Assembly: GCF_000379765.1 (NCBI RefSeq) | Contig: NZ_KB903454.1 | Coordinates: 1 to 64,000, forward strand | DNA: 64,000 bases | Direction: 5' to 3' | Source: Flexithrix dorotheae DSM 6795 | GTDB lineage: Bacteria; Bacteroidota; Bacteroidia; Cytophagales; Flammeovirgaceae | Part shown: piece by piece, positions 24,149 to 32,935 of the stretch | How the letters are laid out: every line of letters starts with the position of its first letter | How positions within the stretch are numbered: position 1 is the first letter of the stretch | The notes under the pieces: model-generated | Databases searched by the model: none | Seen by the model: only the letters and a program-made list of their open reading frames with translations | What the model was told of the DNA's origin: nothing | Made by a program: the position numbers and the translations under genes

Positions 24149-25480
24149 CTATTTTCCCTTTCCATTTAATTGAATAAAAATTGGTTCATCCTTTCCAAGG
24201 GTTTTTAATACAAGCTGGGCTTCATAATCCCCTTTGCTTTTTGGTTTGAAAATTACCGGAATGGTTGCCCCAGTTCCGGGATTTAAAACCAGAGGGAGCT
24301 TTGGTTTTAATTCAACCTCAAAACCCTGAGCACCTGTAATGATCGCATACATCAAAACTACCGCCTGATTTCCCTCCGAATGTTTCAAATGGATTTCAAT
24401 GGATTTCTTGCTTTCCGTATTCACCTCCGCAAAATCAATTGAAGTTTTATCTGAGGAAATCTTTCCTTTTTCAATGGCTTTCCCTACCGGCTCATTTTTT
24501 TCTCCGAAATAATAAACTTCAAAGTTGGTGATTTCCGGAGATCCACCCCTGTTGGCACAACCTCCTTCTAAATAAATGGCATTGTTGGAATAAATCGCCT
24601 GAGTACCATGCCTTCCAGTGATAATAGAATCCAGTTTTACCCACGACTGGTTATCTGTATCCAACATTTCAAAATCACTATGAGCTTTTTGCTGACTTCC
24701 ACTTTCCCCTCCCAGTACAAACAAATTACCATCATGTACTGCAACAGTTGTTCCTGCCCTTTGCGTTGGGATATCCCCTTCAGGAGAAGGCAAAGTTGAC
24801 CAGTAGCCTTTTTCAAAGTCATAAACATCTACTTCTGGGGTGGTCGATAAAAAAGTAGTTTTGCCAAAACCAGACTTTCTTCCTCCAGCTGCATATAACT
24901 TCCCGTCAATTACTGCTGCATGGAAATGATCTCTTTCCCTTGGGGCATCGGGTAATTCTTTCCAGGTATTGGTTGCCGGATCAAACTCATCCAGCCAGCT
25001 TACCCAATTTGAAGAATGCCCGTTAACGATTCCACAAAGCAGATAGAACTTCCCATTATAAACAGCGACACCAGCCGCTCCTCTTTGTCTGTGAGCAGGG
25101 ATTTTTGGTCCAACAGTCCATAAGTCCTGTAAAGGATCATAAATAAAAATATTGGGAATAGGGGTTTCGTAAGGATACCCTCCATTAAAAGCCCCCATTA
25201 CATAAAGCAGACCATTATGAGAGGCTGCCTGGAAATGGTGCATTTCAATTGGGGGTTGTTTTCCTGTTGACCATGTTTTGGTATTGATATCATAAATATC
25301 TACCGGTTTGAGTCCTCTTCCTCCAACAGCTATAAATTTATCACCAACCTGCACAAAAGAGGACTCATGTCTTTTATGACCATCAGTGTCTAACTCAATT
25401 TTCTCCCACCCTTGGGCAAATAGAAAATGGTTTACAAAAAGGGTAAATACAACAAATAAAATACGACAGTTTGAATTCAT
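24149..25480 (-). CDS. secreted Kelch-repeat protein
   Basis: A signal peptide (1-22, LFAQG) is followed by five to six Kelch repeats (about 28-320). Each carries the G-G / Y / W pattern: IAVGGRGLKPVDIYDINTKT, YVMGAFNGGYPYET, YLLCGIVNG, YAAGGRKSGFGKTT, FVLGGESG. The C-terminal 100 residues form an Ig-like domain of the DUF1573/choice-of-anchor kind (IDFAEVNTESKKSIEIHL to FIQLNGKGK). The propeller resembles NanM-type mutarotases and galactose-oxidase-like proteins, but no catalytic residues can be assigned. It is 8 bp after the glycosidase gene, so co-expressed with it; binding or epimerising a sugar outside the cytoplasm is inference. Confidence 0.82.
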   Translation of the reverse strand: MNSNCRILFVVFTLFVNHFLFAQGWEKIELDTDGHKRHESSFVQVGDKFIAVGGRGLKPVDIYDINTKTWSTGKQPPIEMHHFQAASHNGLLYVMGAFNGGYPYETPIPNIFIYDPLQDLWTVGPKIPAHRQRGAAGVAVYNGKFYLLCGIVNGHSSNWVSWLDEFDPATNTWKELPDAPRERDHFHAAVIDGKLYAAGGRKSGFGKTTFLSTTPEVDVYDFEKGYWSTLPSPEGDIPTQRAGTTVAVHDGNLFVLGGESGSQQKAHSDFEMLDTDNQSWVKLDSIITGRHGTQAIYSNNAIYLEGGCANRGGSPEITNFEVYYFGEKNEPVGKAIEKGKISSDKTSIDFAEVNTESKKSIEIHLKHSEGNQAVVLMYAIITGAQGFEVELKPKLPLVLNPGTGATIPVIFKPKSKGDYEAQLVLKTLGKDEPIFIQLNGKGK

Positions 25481-25488
25481 AGTTTTAG

Positions 25489-27318
25489 TTAATTTTTAAT
25501 TTTAACCAAAGCTACCCAATCCTGATTATCCTCCAAAGGTGGCATGCCTAAATCTGCCCCAGCTTCACCATTTAATTCCTGAACTGATCCATTCTGCAAT
25601 TCTCCCCCGGTCCTTGGGTTATACCATTTCACCTCATAATTTCCTGCTGATAAATCCAGTTTGGTACTTTTACCATAAGGAAGATAAACTGCATATATTT
25701 CTCCTTCCTTTGCAAAACAAAATGCATTTTCATTTGAAGCCAATTCATTATCAGGTTCCATTTCCCAAAAGGGAAGATGCTCATTAAAAAAGTCTAAAGC
25801 GTGTTTATTGTAATCCCAAAACTGATCACGACTTCTCCAATCCTGACAGGTTAAATCACTATGAGGATTTTTATATCCGAAATACCATTCTGCACCAGCA
25901 GCACCTCCCATCAGGGCTCCCCAAAGGGCTTCATGCCTTACCGAATCCTGATTGTTGTCTTCTGTTCTTTCGTCATTATCCACTCCTCTGCCTGCAGGAC
26001 CAATTTCATCCATGGAAACGTACCATGCTTTGCCCGCTTTCACAGATTCTTCCCTCCAATAAGCCATTTCCTCATTTATTTCATCCATCCGTCCAAACTG
26101 CCCGGAAGGACCATCTATGGCTTTATTCCCAAGTAATGGAGTATAAATTTTCATTCTATCTTCATTATTCGACCAGGTATGAACCACCACCGGACGTTTA
26201 TAAATATCGATTTGATGAATATAATTTCCCATATCCATCCTTTGCTGATCGGATTGGCCGGTGGGATTTCCATTGTTTATCCCATTTTCCTCTCCTAAAT
26301 TCCAGGTAATCATCAGGTGATGGCCAAATCTTGCCACAATCTCTCGAAAATAAGCCATTCGCTCTTTCCCCGTATCTCCATTATCAAGCAACATCTCATT
26401 TTCGGTTTCCTGTAAAACCACATGTAACATCAAACCCAAATCATCCATATGGGTAAAAACCGTTTCCCATTGGTCAAGTTTTGAGCAATCGAACCGAAAT
26501 CTTTCTTCATGGGAAGTATACGGCCACACATCTCTGCCATCTCCCCCAATATTCATGGTTAAGAAATAAACAGAATTCACACCTTCTGAGGCCAGATAAT
26601 TCAATGCTCCAATCATACCTTTCCCTTTTCCTCCTTTCCAGGATGGATCTCCGGTTTTCCAGTCTTTTACATGTGGCTCCCAGGTTTTGATAAAATTCTT
26701 CGCAGTATCATAACTATAGGTCCCATCAAAATCACTATAGGCTAAAAAGTTTTCAGGGCTATCTGCTCCACCTTTAAGGAATCTTTCCCCAGTTTCTGCA
26801 AATTGAAGATAATGTTCATTTACAAATTGAAGTAATCCTTTTGCCCGGAAACTATTATCATTTTCACTTCTGTCAATTACTTTAAACTTCCCTGATTTAC
26901 CATCGAATGAACCAGCTTCTCCAGAGCTTAAATTGTCATCTATTGCAATATCTTTTCCTTTTTTAAAAGATACCTGGTAAGACCAATCTCCTAATAAACC
27001 GGGCACAAAATGGACCCGCCAGATTTTTCCTTTTTCAGCACTGGATTCTCCTGCATTTCCATCAGCCGCGAAATATCCGGGAACGGTAAAACTATTATTT
27101 CCATTCTTAAACGTAACCGCCAGTCTGTAATCCATAAAAGGATTATCCTGTCCACTTTCTGATAATTCAGGACCTTCAAAATCGAGGGTAATTTTATCCC
27201 ATTTCTGATAAGTTTCAATAGCAACTTCTTCCTTAGGGGTACAGGAAATTAAAAAACAAGTGATTAGGTACAGACCTAAAGACCTTAAAATGTATTGGTA
27301 ATAGCTATTCATTTTCAT
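25489..27318 (-). CDS. DUF5060 glycoside hydrolase-like lipoprotein
   Basis: From the ATG at 27318 the N-terminus is a lipoprotein signal (FLISCTPK). Then come a DUF5060 domain (about 35-125; WDKITLDFEGPEL, NPFMDYRLAVTF, GDWSYQVSF), a TIM-barrel (about 160-500) and a C-terminal domain of the putative collagen-binding kind (VYLPYGKSTKLDLSAGNYEV, WYNPRTGG). Likely acid/base and nucleophile residues are the Glu in ITWNLGEENG and in YVSMDEIGPAG. The specific substrate cannot be read off. It is the first gene of the minus-strand run and faces the LacI regulator across the double-operator region. Upstream in-frame ATG at 27342 is possible but less likely. Confidence 0.85.
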   Translation of the reverse strand: MKMNSYYQYILRSLGLYLITCFLISCTPKEEVAIETYQKWDKITLDFEGPELSESGQDNPFMDYRLAVTFKNGNNSFTVPGYFAADGNAGESSAEKGKIWRVHFVPGLLGDWSYQVSFKKGKDIAIDDNLSSGEAGSFDGKSGKFKVIDRSENDNSFRAKGLLQFVNEHYLQFAETGERFLKGGADSPENFLAYSDFDGTYSYDTAKNFIKTWEPHVKDWKTGDPSWKGGKGKGMIGALNYLASEGVNSVYFLTMNIGGDGRDVWPYTSHEERFRFDCSKLDQWETVFTHMDDLGLMLHVVLQETENEMLLDNGDTGKERMAYFREIVARFGHHLMITWNLGEENGINNGNPTGQSDQQRMDMGNYIHQIDIYKRPVVVHTWSNNEDRMKIYTPLLGNKAIDGPSGQFGRMDEINEEMAYWREESVKAGKAWYVSMDEIGPAGRGVDNDERTEDNNQDSVRHEALWGALMGGAAGAEWYFGYKNPHSDLTCQDWRSRDQFWDYNKHALDFFNEHLPFWEMEPDNELASNENAFCFAKEGEIYAVYLPYGKSTKLDLSAGNYEVKWYNPRTGGELQNGSVQELNGEAGADLGMPPLEDNQDWVALVKIKN

Positions 27319-27466
27319 ACAGGTTAACCAGAAATAATACAATTTTTAAAATTTGAATAATTATGTAATTAATTAGTAGCAAAAGCTAAATAAGCCCAAT
27401 AAAACCGCTTAATTCACCTATTTTGCTTAATGATTTTATGAAGCTATACAATCAAAAAATAGCAAG

Positions 27467-27497
27467 CAAAGTTTTTTTAAATATTTTTTTGTGCAAA
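27467..27497 (-). promoter_or_regulatory. promoter of the catabolic operon
   Basis: On the minus strand TTTG (27497-27494), exactly 19 bp, then AAACTTTG (27474-27467), one mismatch to TAnnTTTG. The -33 element lies inside operator 1. Confidence 0.55.
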
Positions 27498-27508
27498 GGA
27501 TTGCACAA
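27489..27508. promoter_or_regulatory. operator 1 (LacI-type)
   Basis: TTGTGCAA-AGGA-TTGCACAA is a perfect 8-4-8 palindrome with the core TGCAA-N4-TTGCA, shaped like a LacI-family site. It covers the -33 element of the operon promoter. Confidence 0.75.
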
Positions 27509-27512
27509 ATAA

Positions 27513-27526
27513 TGCAACCCTTTGCA
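27513..27526. promoter_or_regulatory. operator 2 (LacI-type)
   Basis: TGCAA-CCCT-TTGCA repeats the core of operator 1 with its centre exactly 21 bp away, so both lie on the same face of the helix. It covers the -33 element of the LacI promoter. The two sites together form a 17-bp-arm inverted repeat with one mismatch (27489-27529). Confidence 0.7.
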
Positions 27527-27551
27527 CAATTCAGAAATTTCATTACTTTTG
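27521..27551 (+). promoter_or_regulatory. promoter of the LacI gene
   Basis: TTTG at 27521-27524, 19 bp, then TACTTTTG at 27544-27551: exact match to the Bacteroidota consensus. The leader would be about 120 nt. Confidence 0.7.
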
Positions 27552-27678
27552 TCTGAAACATCTGTTTTTAAGACTCAAACAGCGCATTTTTGAGCTCATT
27601 TCAAGGGTAATGGCAGGGGTCAGAAAACGATCTTAGAATAGTACAATTTTTAAGTTTCTTAGAAAAGTCCAATAAATA

Positions 27679-28704
27679 ATGAATCCTAAAAACAATCCCC
27701 CTACAATGCAGGAAATTGCCAAACGGCTTGGCGTTTCCCTATCCACTGTTTCAAGGGCCCTAAAAAATCATCCGAGAATTAGTGAGAAAACAAAGCAGGA
27801 GGTGTTAAAAATTGCCAAAGAAATAGAATACGAACCCAACCAACTTGCCCTCAGTCTTTTGAATAAAAGAATCAATGCTATTGGAGTAGTTGTTCCCCAG
27901 ATAAAATATCACTTGTATGCCTCAGCCATAAGCGGGATTGAAAAAGCAGCAAATGAAGCAGGATTTAATATCATGATTTGCCAGACGAATGAATTATTCG
28001 AAAGAGAGGTTTCCATCGTGAAAGAATTAATTGCCAGCCGGGTAGCGGGATTAATCGTTTCTGTGGCAAGTGAAAGCAGAGATTTTGCCCATCTTGAACA
28101 GGTTTTAAGAAAAGGAATCCCTTTAGTGCTTTTCAATAGGGACTGCGAACAATTAAAAGTACCCAAAGTGGTAATTGACAATTATACTGCTGCCTTTCAA
28201 GCTACCGAAAAACTTATAGAATCGGGTTGTGAAAATATCGCTTTTCTAGCAGGTCCTCCGCAAGTTCAAATTAGCAATAAAAGACTGACCGGTTATAAAA
28301 GCGCCTTAAGAAAACATCACCTACAAATTGATTATGATCTGATCATTCATTGTGAATTTTCCCAGGAAAATGCCGCTAATGCCACCTTAAAACTTTTAAG
28401 AAGCAGACAACAACCAGATGCCATTTTAGCATTTAGTGATCAGATGGCGATTGGTGCCATGCTTTCAGTAAAAGAGGCAGGGTTAAAAATCCCCGAAGAC
28501 ATTTCAATTATTGGTTTCAACAATGAACCTGTAGATTTGTTACTGGAACCTAAACTATCCAGTGTTGATCAGCCTGGATTCGAAATGGGGCAAATCGCCA
28601 CTCAGTTATTATTGAATCAATTGGAAGAAAATTATGAAGAACTCAATCCACCCAAAAAAGTATTGGCTACAAAGCTGGTGGTTCGTGAGAGTTTGAGGTT
28701 TTAG
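27679..28704 (+). CDS. LacI family transcriptional regulator
   Basis: 341 residues. The N-terminal helix-turn-helix and hinge are complete: TMQEIAKRLGVSLSTVSRAL (9-28), then ISEKTKQEVLKIAKEIEYEP and the hinge NQLALSLLNKR. The periplasmic-binding-protein-like effector domain follows (INAIGVVVPQI to RESLRF), with AFSDQMAIGAMLSVKEAGLKIP and DISIIGFNNEP. Standing alone and divergent from the ten-gene run, it is the obvious local regulator. The two TGCAA-N4-TTGCA sites between them fit repression of both directions, including its own gene, released by a sugar-acid intermediate. The inducer is unknown. Confidence 0.93.
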   Translation: MNPKNNPPTMQEIAKRLGVSLSTVSRALKNHPRISEKTKQEVLKIAKEIEYEPNQLALSLLNKRINAIGVVVPQIKYHLYASAISGIEKAANEAGFNIMICQTNELFEREVSIVKELIASRVAGLIVSVASESRDFAHLEQVLRKGIPLVLFNRDCEQLKVPKVVIDNYTAAFQATEKLIESGCENIAFLAGPPQVQISNKRLTGYKSALRKHHLQIDYDLIIHCEFSQENAANATLKLLRSRQQPDAILAFSDQMAIGAMLSVKEAGLKIPEDISIIGFNNEPVDLLLEPKLSSVDQPGFEMGQIATQLLLNQLEENYEELNPPKKVLATKLVVRESLRF

Positions 28705-29168
28705 TACTTTATTTTCATTTTTGTGCTTTCTGTAAGAAACCCCACACACAAGCCAAGGGCTCTTCGCCCTTCAACCCAACTGACTTTTTTTTCATTGCCA
28801 AAAAAAAGGCTAGTAAAAAAGATGCTTCCTCCCACAAACGGTCGGCCGTTGCCGTCTTTTTTCATCAACTGAAAAAAAGACAAGAAGTTCAACCAACATT
28901 CTATTGATTAAAATTAGAAGAGAGAATTATTATAACGTAATTTCCTTTTTTTTAATTTCTAAAAATTAATGCTGAAGGAAAAGTTTTACACCTCATATTG
29001 AAATTTGAAACTATTTCCCATTAATAATATTTCCTTCTTCATTGATTCAATCCTCCACTTGTCAAATTAGCAATAAGTCTGGTACTTTTTTGATAAATCG
29101 GTAATACTGTCCAACTTTATTTTTCGATTTATTTGTGGACGAAAGGATTTTTAGTAGATTTAAAAGTT
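28705..29168. other. long intergenic region with a possible dispersed repeat
   Basis: 464 bp between the LacI and GltD-like genes. The first 190 bp differ from their surroundings: higher GC, a small hairpin AAGGGC/GCCCTT (28755-28771), and a minus-strand frame of 63 codons (28701-28892) ending in GRRALGLCVGFLTES, which looks like the translated dispersed intergenic repeats common in Bacteroidota rather than a protein. The remaining part is plain AT-rich sequence that should hold the promoter of the next operon, with no exact consensus. Confidence 0.4.
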
Positions 29169-30956
29169 ATGAACACTACAGATACTAACAATCCCGAGTA
29201 TTACCACAAAGTGGTGGACTGCCAGTATGCATGTCCTGCTCACACACCTGTTCCGGAATACATCCGCCTTATTGCCGCAAAACGTTACACTGAAGCCTAC
29301 ATGATCAACTGGGAATCAAATGTTTTCCCCGGAGTATTAGGCAGAACCTGTGACCGGCCTTGTGAACCAGCCTGTAGGCGAGGAAGAGTAGAAGAGGAAC
29401 CCGTAGCCATTTGTCGATTGAAGCGTGTTGCTGCCGACAATAAAGGCGATGTTAAATCTCAAATGCCACAGGGACCGTTCAAACCAAACGGTAAAAAAAT
29501 TGCCCTGATTGGTGGTGGTCCGGCTTCATTAACAGTGGCAAGAGACCTTGCTCCATTAGGTTATGAAATTCATCTCTTCGATGAACAAATCAAAGGAGGC
29601 GGAATGATGCGAACGCAGATTCCCGCATTCCGATTACCAGAAACGGTTTTAAATGAAGAAGTCAATTACATTCTTGACCTGGGTATCCATACGCATTTTA
29701 AAACTTATGTTTCCAGCCTGAAAGAAGTGTTGGATAAAGAATATGATGCTGTTTTTGTAGGTACCGGTGCGCCCAAGGGAAGAGACTTGAGTAAACTTCC
29801 CGGAAGAAAAGAAGGAGACGCCAATATCCATATTGGAATAGAATGGCTGGCCAGTGTGGCTTTTGAACACACCAAATCAGTTGGTAAAAAAGTGATCGTT
29901 TTGGGTGGTGGAAACACAGCCATGGACTGTTGCCGAACCTCTAAAAGACTTGGAGGCGAAGAGGTGAAAGTAGTGGTAAGAAGTCCTTATAAAGATATGA
30001 AAGCTTCCCCATGGGAAAAAGAAGATGCCCAGCATGAAGATATTCCAATCCTTGATAATCATACGCCAAAATCTTTTGAAGTAAAAGATGGCAAACTAAT
30101 CGGAATGACTTTCGAAAAAGTGGAAGCCCATTATGATGAAAATGGTAAAAGAAAATTAATTCCAACCGGGGAGCCCGATGTATTTATTGAAGCCGATGAT
30201 GTATTAATCGCCATTGGTCAATTGAATTCATTCCCCTGGATTGAAAGAGACTTAGGGATGGAGTTTGATGAATGGGGTATGCCAAAGGTGGATAAAGTAA
30301 CTTTTCAATCCACCATCTCAAATGTGTTTTTCGGTGGAGATGCCGCATTCGGACCAGAGAATGTAATTACCGCTGTGGCTCATGGTCATCAGGCAGCCGT
30401 TTCCATAGATTTATTCTGTAACAATAAAAAATTGACTGAACGTCCTTCCCCTTTTACAAATCTGACCAGCCAGAAAATGGGTATTCACGAATGGGCCTAT
30501 GACAGTGAAGTTCCTACAGATGCCCGGTATATTGTTCCTCAGGCAGACAAGGAAAAAACACTTTCCAATATCAAACAGGAAGTAGAACTTGGTTTTGATC
30601 AGAATACAGGATTTGCAGAAGCCCAGCGCTGTTTGAACTGTGATGTCCAAACTGTTTTTACAGAAAACAAATGTATAGAATGTGATGCCTGTATGGACGT
30701 GTGTCCAACTTCATGTATCACCTTTACCGAAAATGAAGAGCAAGAAGATAAGTTGAGGGAAAAACTTTTGGTACCCGCTTTAAATCTTCAGCAGGATTTA
30801 CTGGTTTCCGATACTCTGAAAACAGGAAAAGTAATGGTAAAAGATGAGGATGTTTGCCTTCATTGCGGACTATGTGCAGAAAGATGCCCTACCTCAGCTT
30901 GGGATATGCAAAAGTATCTTTACAAGGTAACCAAAGCAGGTTGTGGTAATCATTAA
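29169..30956 (+). CDS. GltD-like NAD(P)H:ferredoxin oxidoreductase subunit with 4Fe-4S domains
   Basis: An FAD/Fe-S protein related to the glutamate synthase small subunit. The N-terminal cysteine domain (CQYACPAHTPVPEY, then CDRPCEPACRRG) binds 4Fe-4S. It is followed by an FAD Rossmann fold (IALIGGGPASLTVARDL), an NAD(P) Rossmann fold (KVIVLGGGNTAMDCCR) and the FAD-closing FFGGDAAFGPENVITAVAHG. At the C-terminus lie two more 4Fe-4S motifs, CIECDACMDVCP and CLHCGLCAERCP. Directly upstream of KorA and KorB, it probably passes electrons between the 2-oxoacid oxidoreductase and NAD(P). No glutamate synthase large subunit is near. ATG at 29169 is chosen; an in-frame TTG at 29133 has no support. 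Confidence 0.9.
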   Translation: MNTTDTNNPEYYHKVVDCQYACPAHTPVPEYIRLIAAKRYTEAYMINWESNVFPGVLGRTCDRPCEPACRRGRVEEEPVAICRLKRVAADNKGDVKSQMPQGPFKPNGKKIALIGGGPASLTVARDLAPLGYEIHLFDEQIKGGGMMRTQIPAFRLPETVLNEEVNYILDLGIHTHFKTYVSSLKEVLDKEYDAVFVGTGAPKGRDLSKLPGRKEGDANIHIGIEWLASVAFEHTKSVGKKVIVLGGGNTAMDCCRTSKRLGGEEVKVVVRSPYKDMKASPWEKEDAQHEDIPILDNHTPKSFEVKDGKLIGMTFEKVEAHYDENGKRKLIPTGEPDVFIEADDVLIAIGQLNSFPWIERDLGMEFDEWGMPKVDKVTFQSTISNVFFGGDAAFGPENVITAVAHGHQAAVSIDLFCNNKKLTERPSPFTNLTSQKMGIHEWAYDSEVPTDARYIVPQADKEKTLSNIKQEVELGFDQNTGFAEAQRCLNCDVQTVFTENKCIECDACMDVCPTSCITFTENEEQEDKLREKLLVPALNLQQDLLVSDTLKTGKVMVKDEDVCLHCGLCAERCPTSAWDMQKYLYKVTKAGCGNH

Positions 30957-31106
30957 TCTTTTATTTATTAAAAAATTTATGGCATTTGGGTGAATTATTC
31001 AACCCTCTTACAAACAATAAATATCTTATCTTTTAAGCACCAGTGCTATTATTTATGAGAAATAATAATCTCTCTATCAGTCTTTTACAGCAAAATAATG
31101 CACGGT

Positions 31107-31114
31107 TAATTTTG
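31107..31114 (+). promoter_or_regulatory. possible extra promoter before korA
   Basis: TAATTTTG matches TAnnTTTG exactly, 11 bp before the ATG, but the -33 region (TTTTA near 31083) is poor and the leader would be only about five bases. Weak. Confidence 0.25.
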
Positions 31115-31125
31115 AATTACTACTT

Positions 31126-32931
31126 ATGACTAAAATAAATGACTTTGTAGTTCGCTTTGCCAATGTGAATGGTACTGGTTCTGCAAGTGCGAATTTGCTC
31201 TTCGCTAAATCAATTTTCCGAATGGGCATACCTGTTTCGCCAAAAAATATATTCCCCTCTAATATTCAGGGACTTCCTACATGGTATGAAGTAAGAGCCA
31301 GCGAAAAGGGTTATTTAGGAAGAAGAGAAGGCATAGATATGGTGATTTGTGTAAATCCCGAGAGTATGGCCAAGGATATTGAAAGCGTGAGGCCAGGGGG
31401 ATATTTTCTCTATGACAGTACCAAACCACTCCATCAGCGATATTATCGGGAAGATATTAATTATACAGGAATTCCATTGATGGCTTTGTCTGCCCAATAT
31501 TTTCACGATCCCCGACAAAGACAATTGTTCAAAAATATTATTTATGTTGGAGCACTTTCCAAACTCTTAAATATCGATTTTGAGGTAATTGAGCAATTGC
31601 TTAGTGAGCAATTCAGAAACAAGGAAAAATTAATTTCTCTAAATGTGCAGGCATTAAAACTAGGGGTTGAATATGTGGAGGAAAATTATAGCTATCCTTT
31701 AGATATCAGATTAGAAAAGAGAGATCTGGTAAAAGATAAAATATTAATAGATGGCAATGCAGCCTGCGGACTGGGTGCTGTTTATGGTGGGGCAACCGTA
31801 GTGGCCTGGTATCCTATCACACCCTCAACTTCTGTGGCTGAGGCTTTTGAGAAATATGCAAAAAAATTAAGGGTTGATCCGGAAACCGGGAAAAACAAAT
31901 TTGCTATTGTTCAGGCGGAAGATGAACTTGCTGCTATAGGGATGGTAATTGGTGCCAACTGGAATGGAGCAAGGTCCTTTACTGCCACCAGTGGCCCGGG
32001 GGTTTCTTTGATGAACGAATTTTTGGGTTTAGCCTATTTTGCAGAAATCCCTACGGTATTGATTGATGTTCAAAGAGGTGGTCCAAGTACCGGAATGCCT
32101 ACAAGAACCCAACAGTCTGATATTCTGGCTGCAGCTTATGCCTCTCATGGGGATACCAAACATGTATTGTTAATTCCCTCAACTCCAAAAGAGTGCTTTG
32201 AAATGACTGCCCAAAGCTTTGATTTGGCCGACAGATTGCAAACCCCAATCATCCTGATGAATGACCTGGATTTGGGAATGAATGACTGGATGAGTGATCC
32301 TTTTGAATGGGATGATGAAAGAAAATATGACAGGGGAAAAGTACTTTCTGCTGAGGATTTGGATAAAATTGAAAAGTTCGGAAGATACCTGGATGTAGAT
32401 GATGATGGAATTACTTACAGAACTTATCCGGGAACTCACCCAACTAAAGGTTCTTTCTTTACCAGAGGAACTTCCAAAAACGAATATGCCGGTTATACGG
32501 AAGACGGAGCAGCCTATGAAAGAAATATGGACAGGCTGATTAAGAAATGGGAAACCAGTAAAAACTATGTTCCCGGTCCTGAATTATACCAGGAAGAGAA
32601 AAAATCTGATGAAGCTATTTTGTTCTTCGGTACTTCCAAATATGCTGCGGAAGAAGCCTTGGATTTATTGGCTGAAGAGGGAATTGAGATTGATGCTATT
32701 CGGGTAAAAGCATTTCCTTTCAATCAGGAGGTAGCTGATTTTATCAATAGCCATGAAAAGGTATTTGTGATTGAGCAAAACAGAGATGCACAAATGCGTA
32801 CCCTGCTAATGCTGGAACTTGATGCTGCTCCTTCAAAACTCATTTCTATCCTGAATTACAATGGCATGCCGATTACAGCTGATCTCATCAAAAATCAGGT
32901 TTGTGCCAATTTAACCGTAAAAAATTCTTAA
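31126..32931 (+). CDS. korA: 2-oxoacid:ferredoxin oxidoreductase, fused gamma/alpha subunit
   Basis: 601 residues. The N-terminal 190 form the gamma domain (FVVRFANVNGTGSASANLLF at 7-26, then ICVNPESM and GGYFLYDST). The alpha (pyrimidine-binding) domain follows: LIDGNAACGLGAVYGGATVV, YPITPSTSVAEAF, QAEDELAAIGMVIGANWNGA and TATSGPGVSLMNEFLGLAYF. The domain-II end is FVIEQNRDAQMRTLL. With KorB it makes a TPP enzyme that interconverts a 2-oxoacid, most likely 2-oxoglutarate, and an acyl-CoA, reducing ferredoxin. The stop is 4 bp before the korB ATG. The 169-bp spacer upstream contains two small stems, so expression may be uncoupled in part from the GltD-like gene. Confidence 0.92.
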   Translation: MTKINDFVVRFANVNGTGSASANLLFAKSIFRMGIPVSPKNIFPSNIQGLPTWYEVRASEKGYLGRREGIDMVICVNPESMAKDIESVRPGGYFLYDSTKPLHQRYYREDINYTGIPLMALSAQYFHDPRQRQLFKNIIYVGALSKLLNIDFEVIEQLLSEQFRNKEKLISLNVQALKLGVEYVEENYSYPLDIRLEKRDLVKDKILIDGNAACGLGAVYGGATVVAWYPITPSTSVAEAFEKYAKKLRVDPETGKNKFAIVQAEDELAAIGMVIGANWNGARSFTATSGPGVSLMNEFLGLAYFAEIPTVLIDVQRGGPSTGMPTRTQQSDILAAAYASHGDTKHVLLIPSTPKECFEMTAQSFDLADRLQTPIILMNDLDLGMNDWMSDPFEWDDERKYDRGKVLSAEDLDKIEKFGRYLDVDDDGITYRTYPGTHPTKGSFFTRGTSKNEYAGYTEDGAAYERNMDRLIKKWETSKNYVPGPELYQEEKKSDEAILFFGTSKYAAEEALDLLAEEGIEIDAIRVKAFPFNQEVADFINSHEKVFVIEQNRDAQMRTLLMLELDAAPSKLISILNYNGMPITADLIKNQVCANLTVKNS

Positions 32932-32935
32932 TACC

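Larger units (their letters stand above)
27343..27678. other. divergent control region of the sugar-acid locus
   Basis: 336 bp between the glycosidase operon and the LacI gene. The centre (27467-27551) holds two operators and two facing promoters, listed separately. The rest is AT-rich leader on each side, including a weak CTGTTT/AAACAG stem near 27565 in the LacI leader. No ORF is supported. Confidence 0.7.

Noticed and set aside
15229-27318. Classical polysaccharide utilisation locus
   Set aside because: No SusC/SusD-type pair or hybrid two-component regulator is present; the TonB receptor at 37 kb is paired with DUF4249 and lies 10 kb away behind other units.
28701-28892. 63-codon minus-strand frame after the LacI gene
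   Set aside because: Composition looks like a translated intergenic repeat; kept only as a possible repeat.
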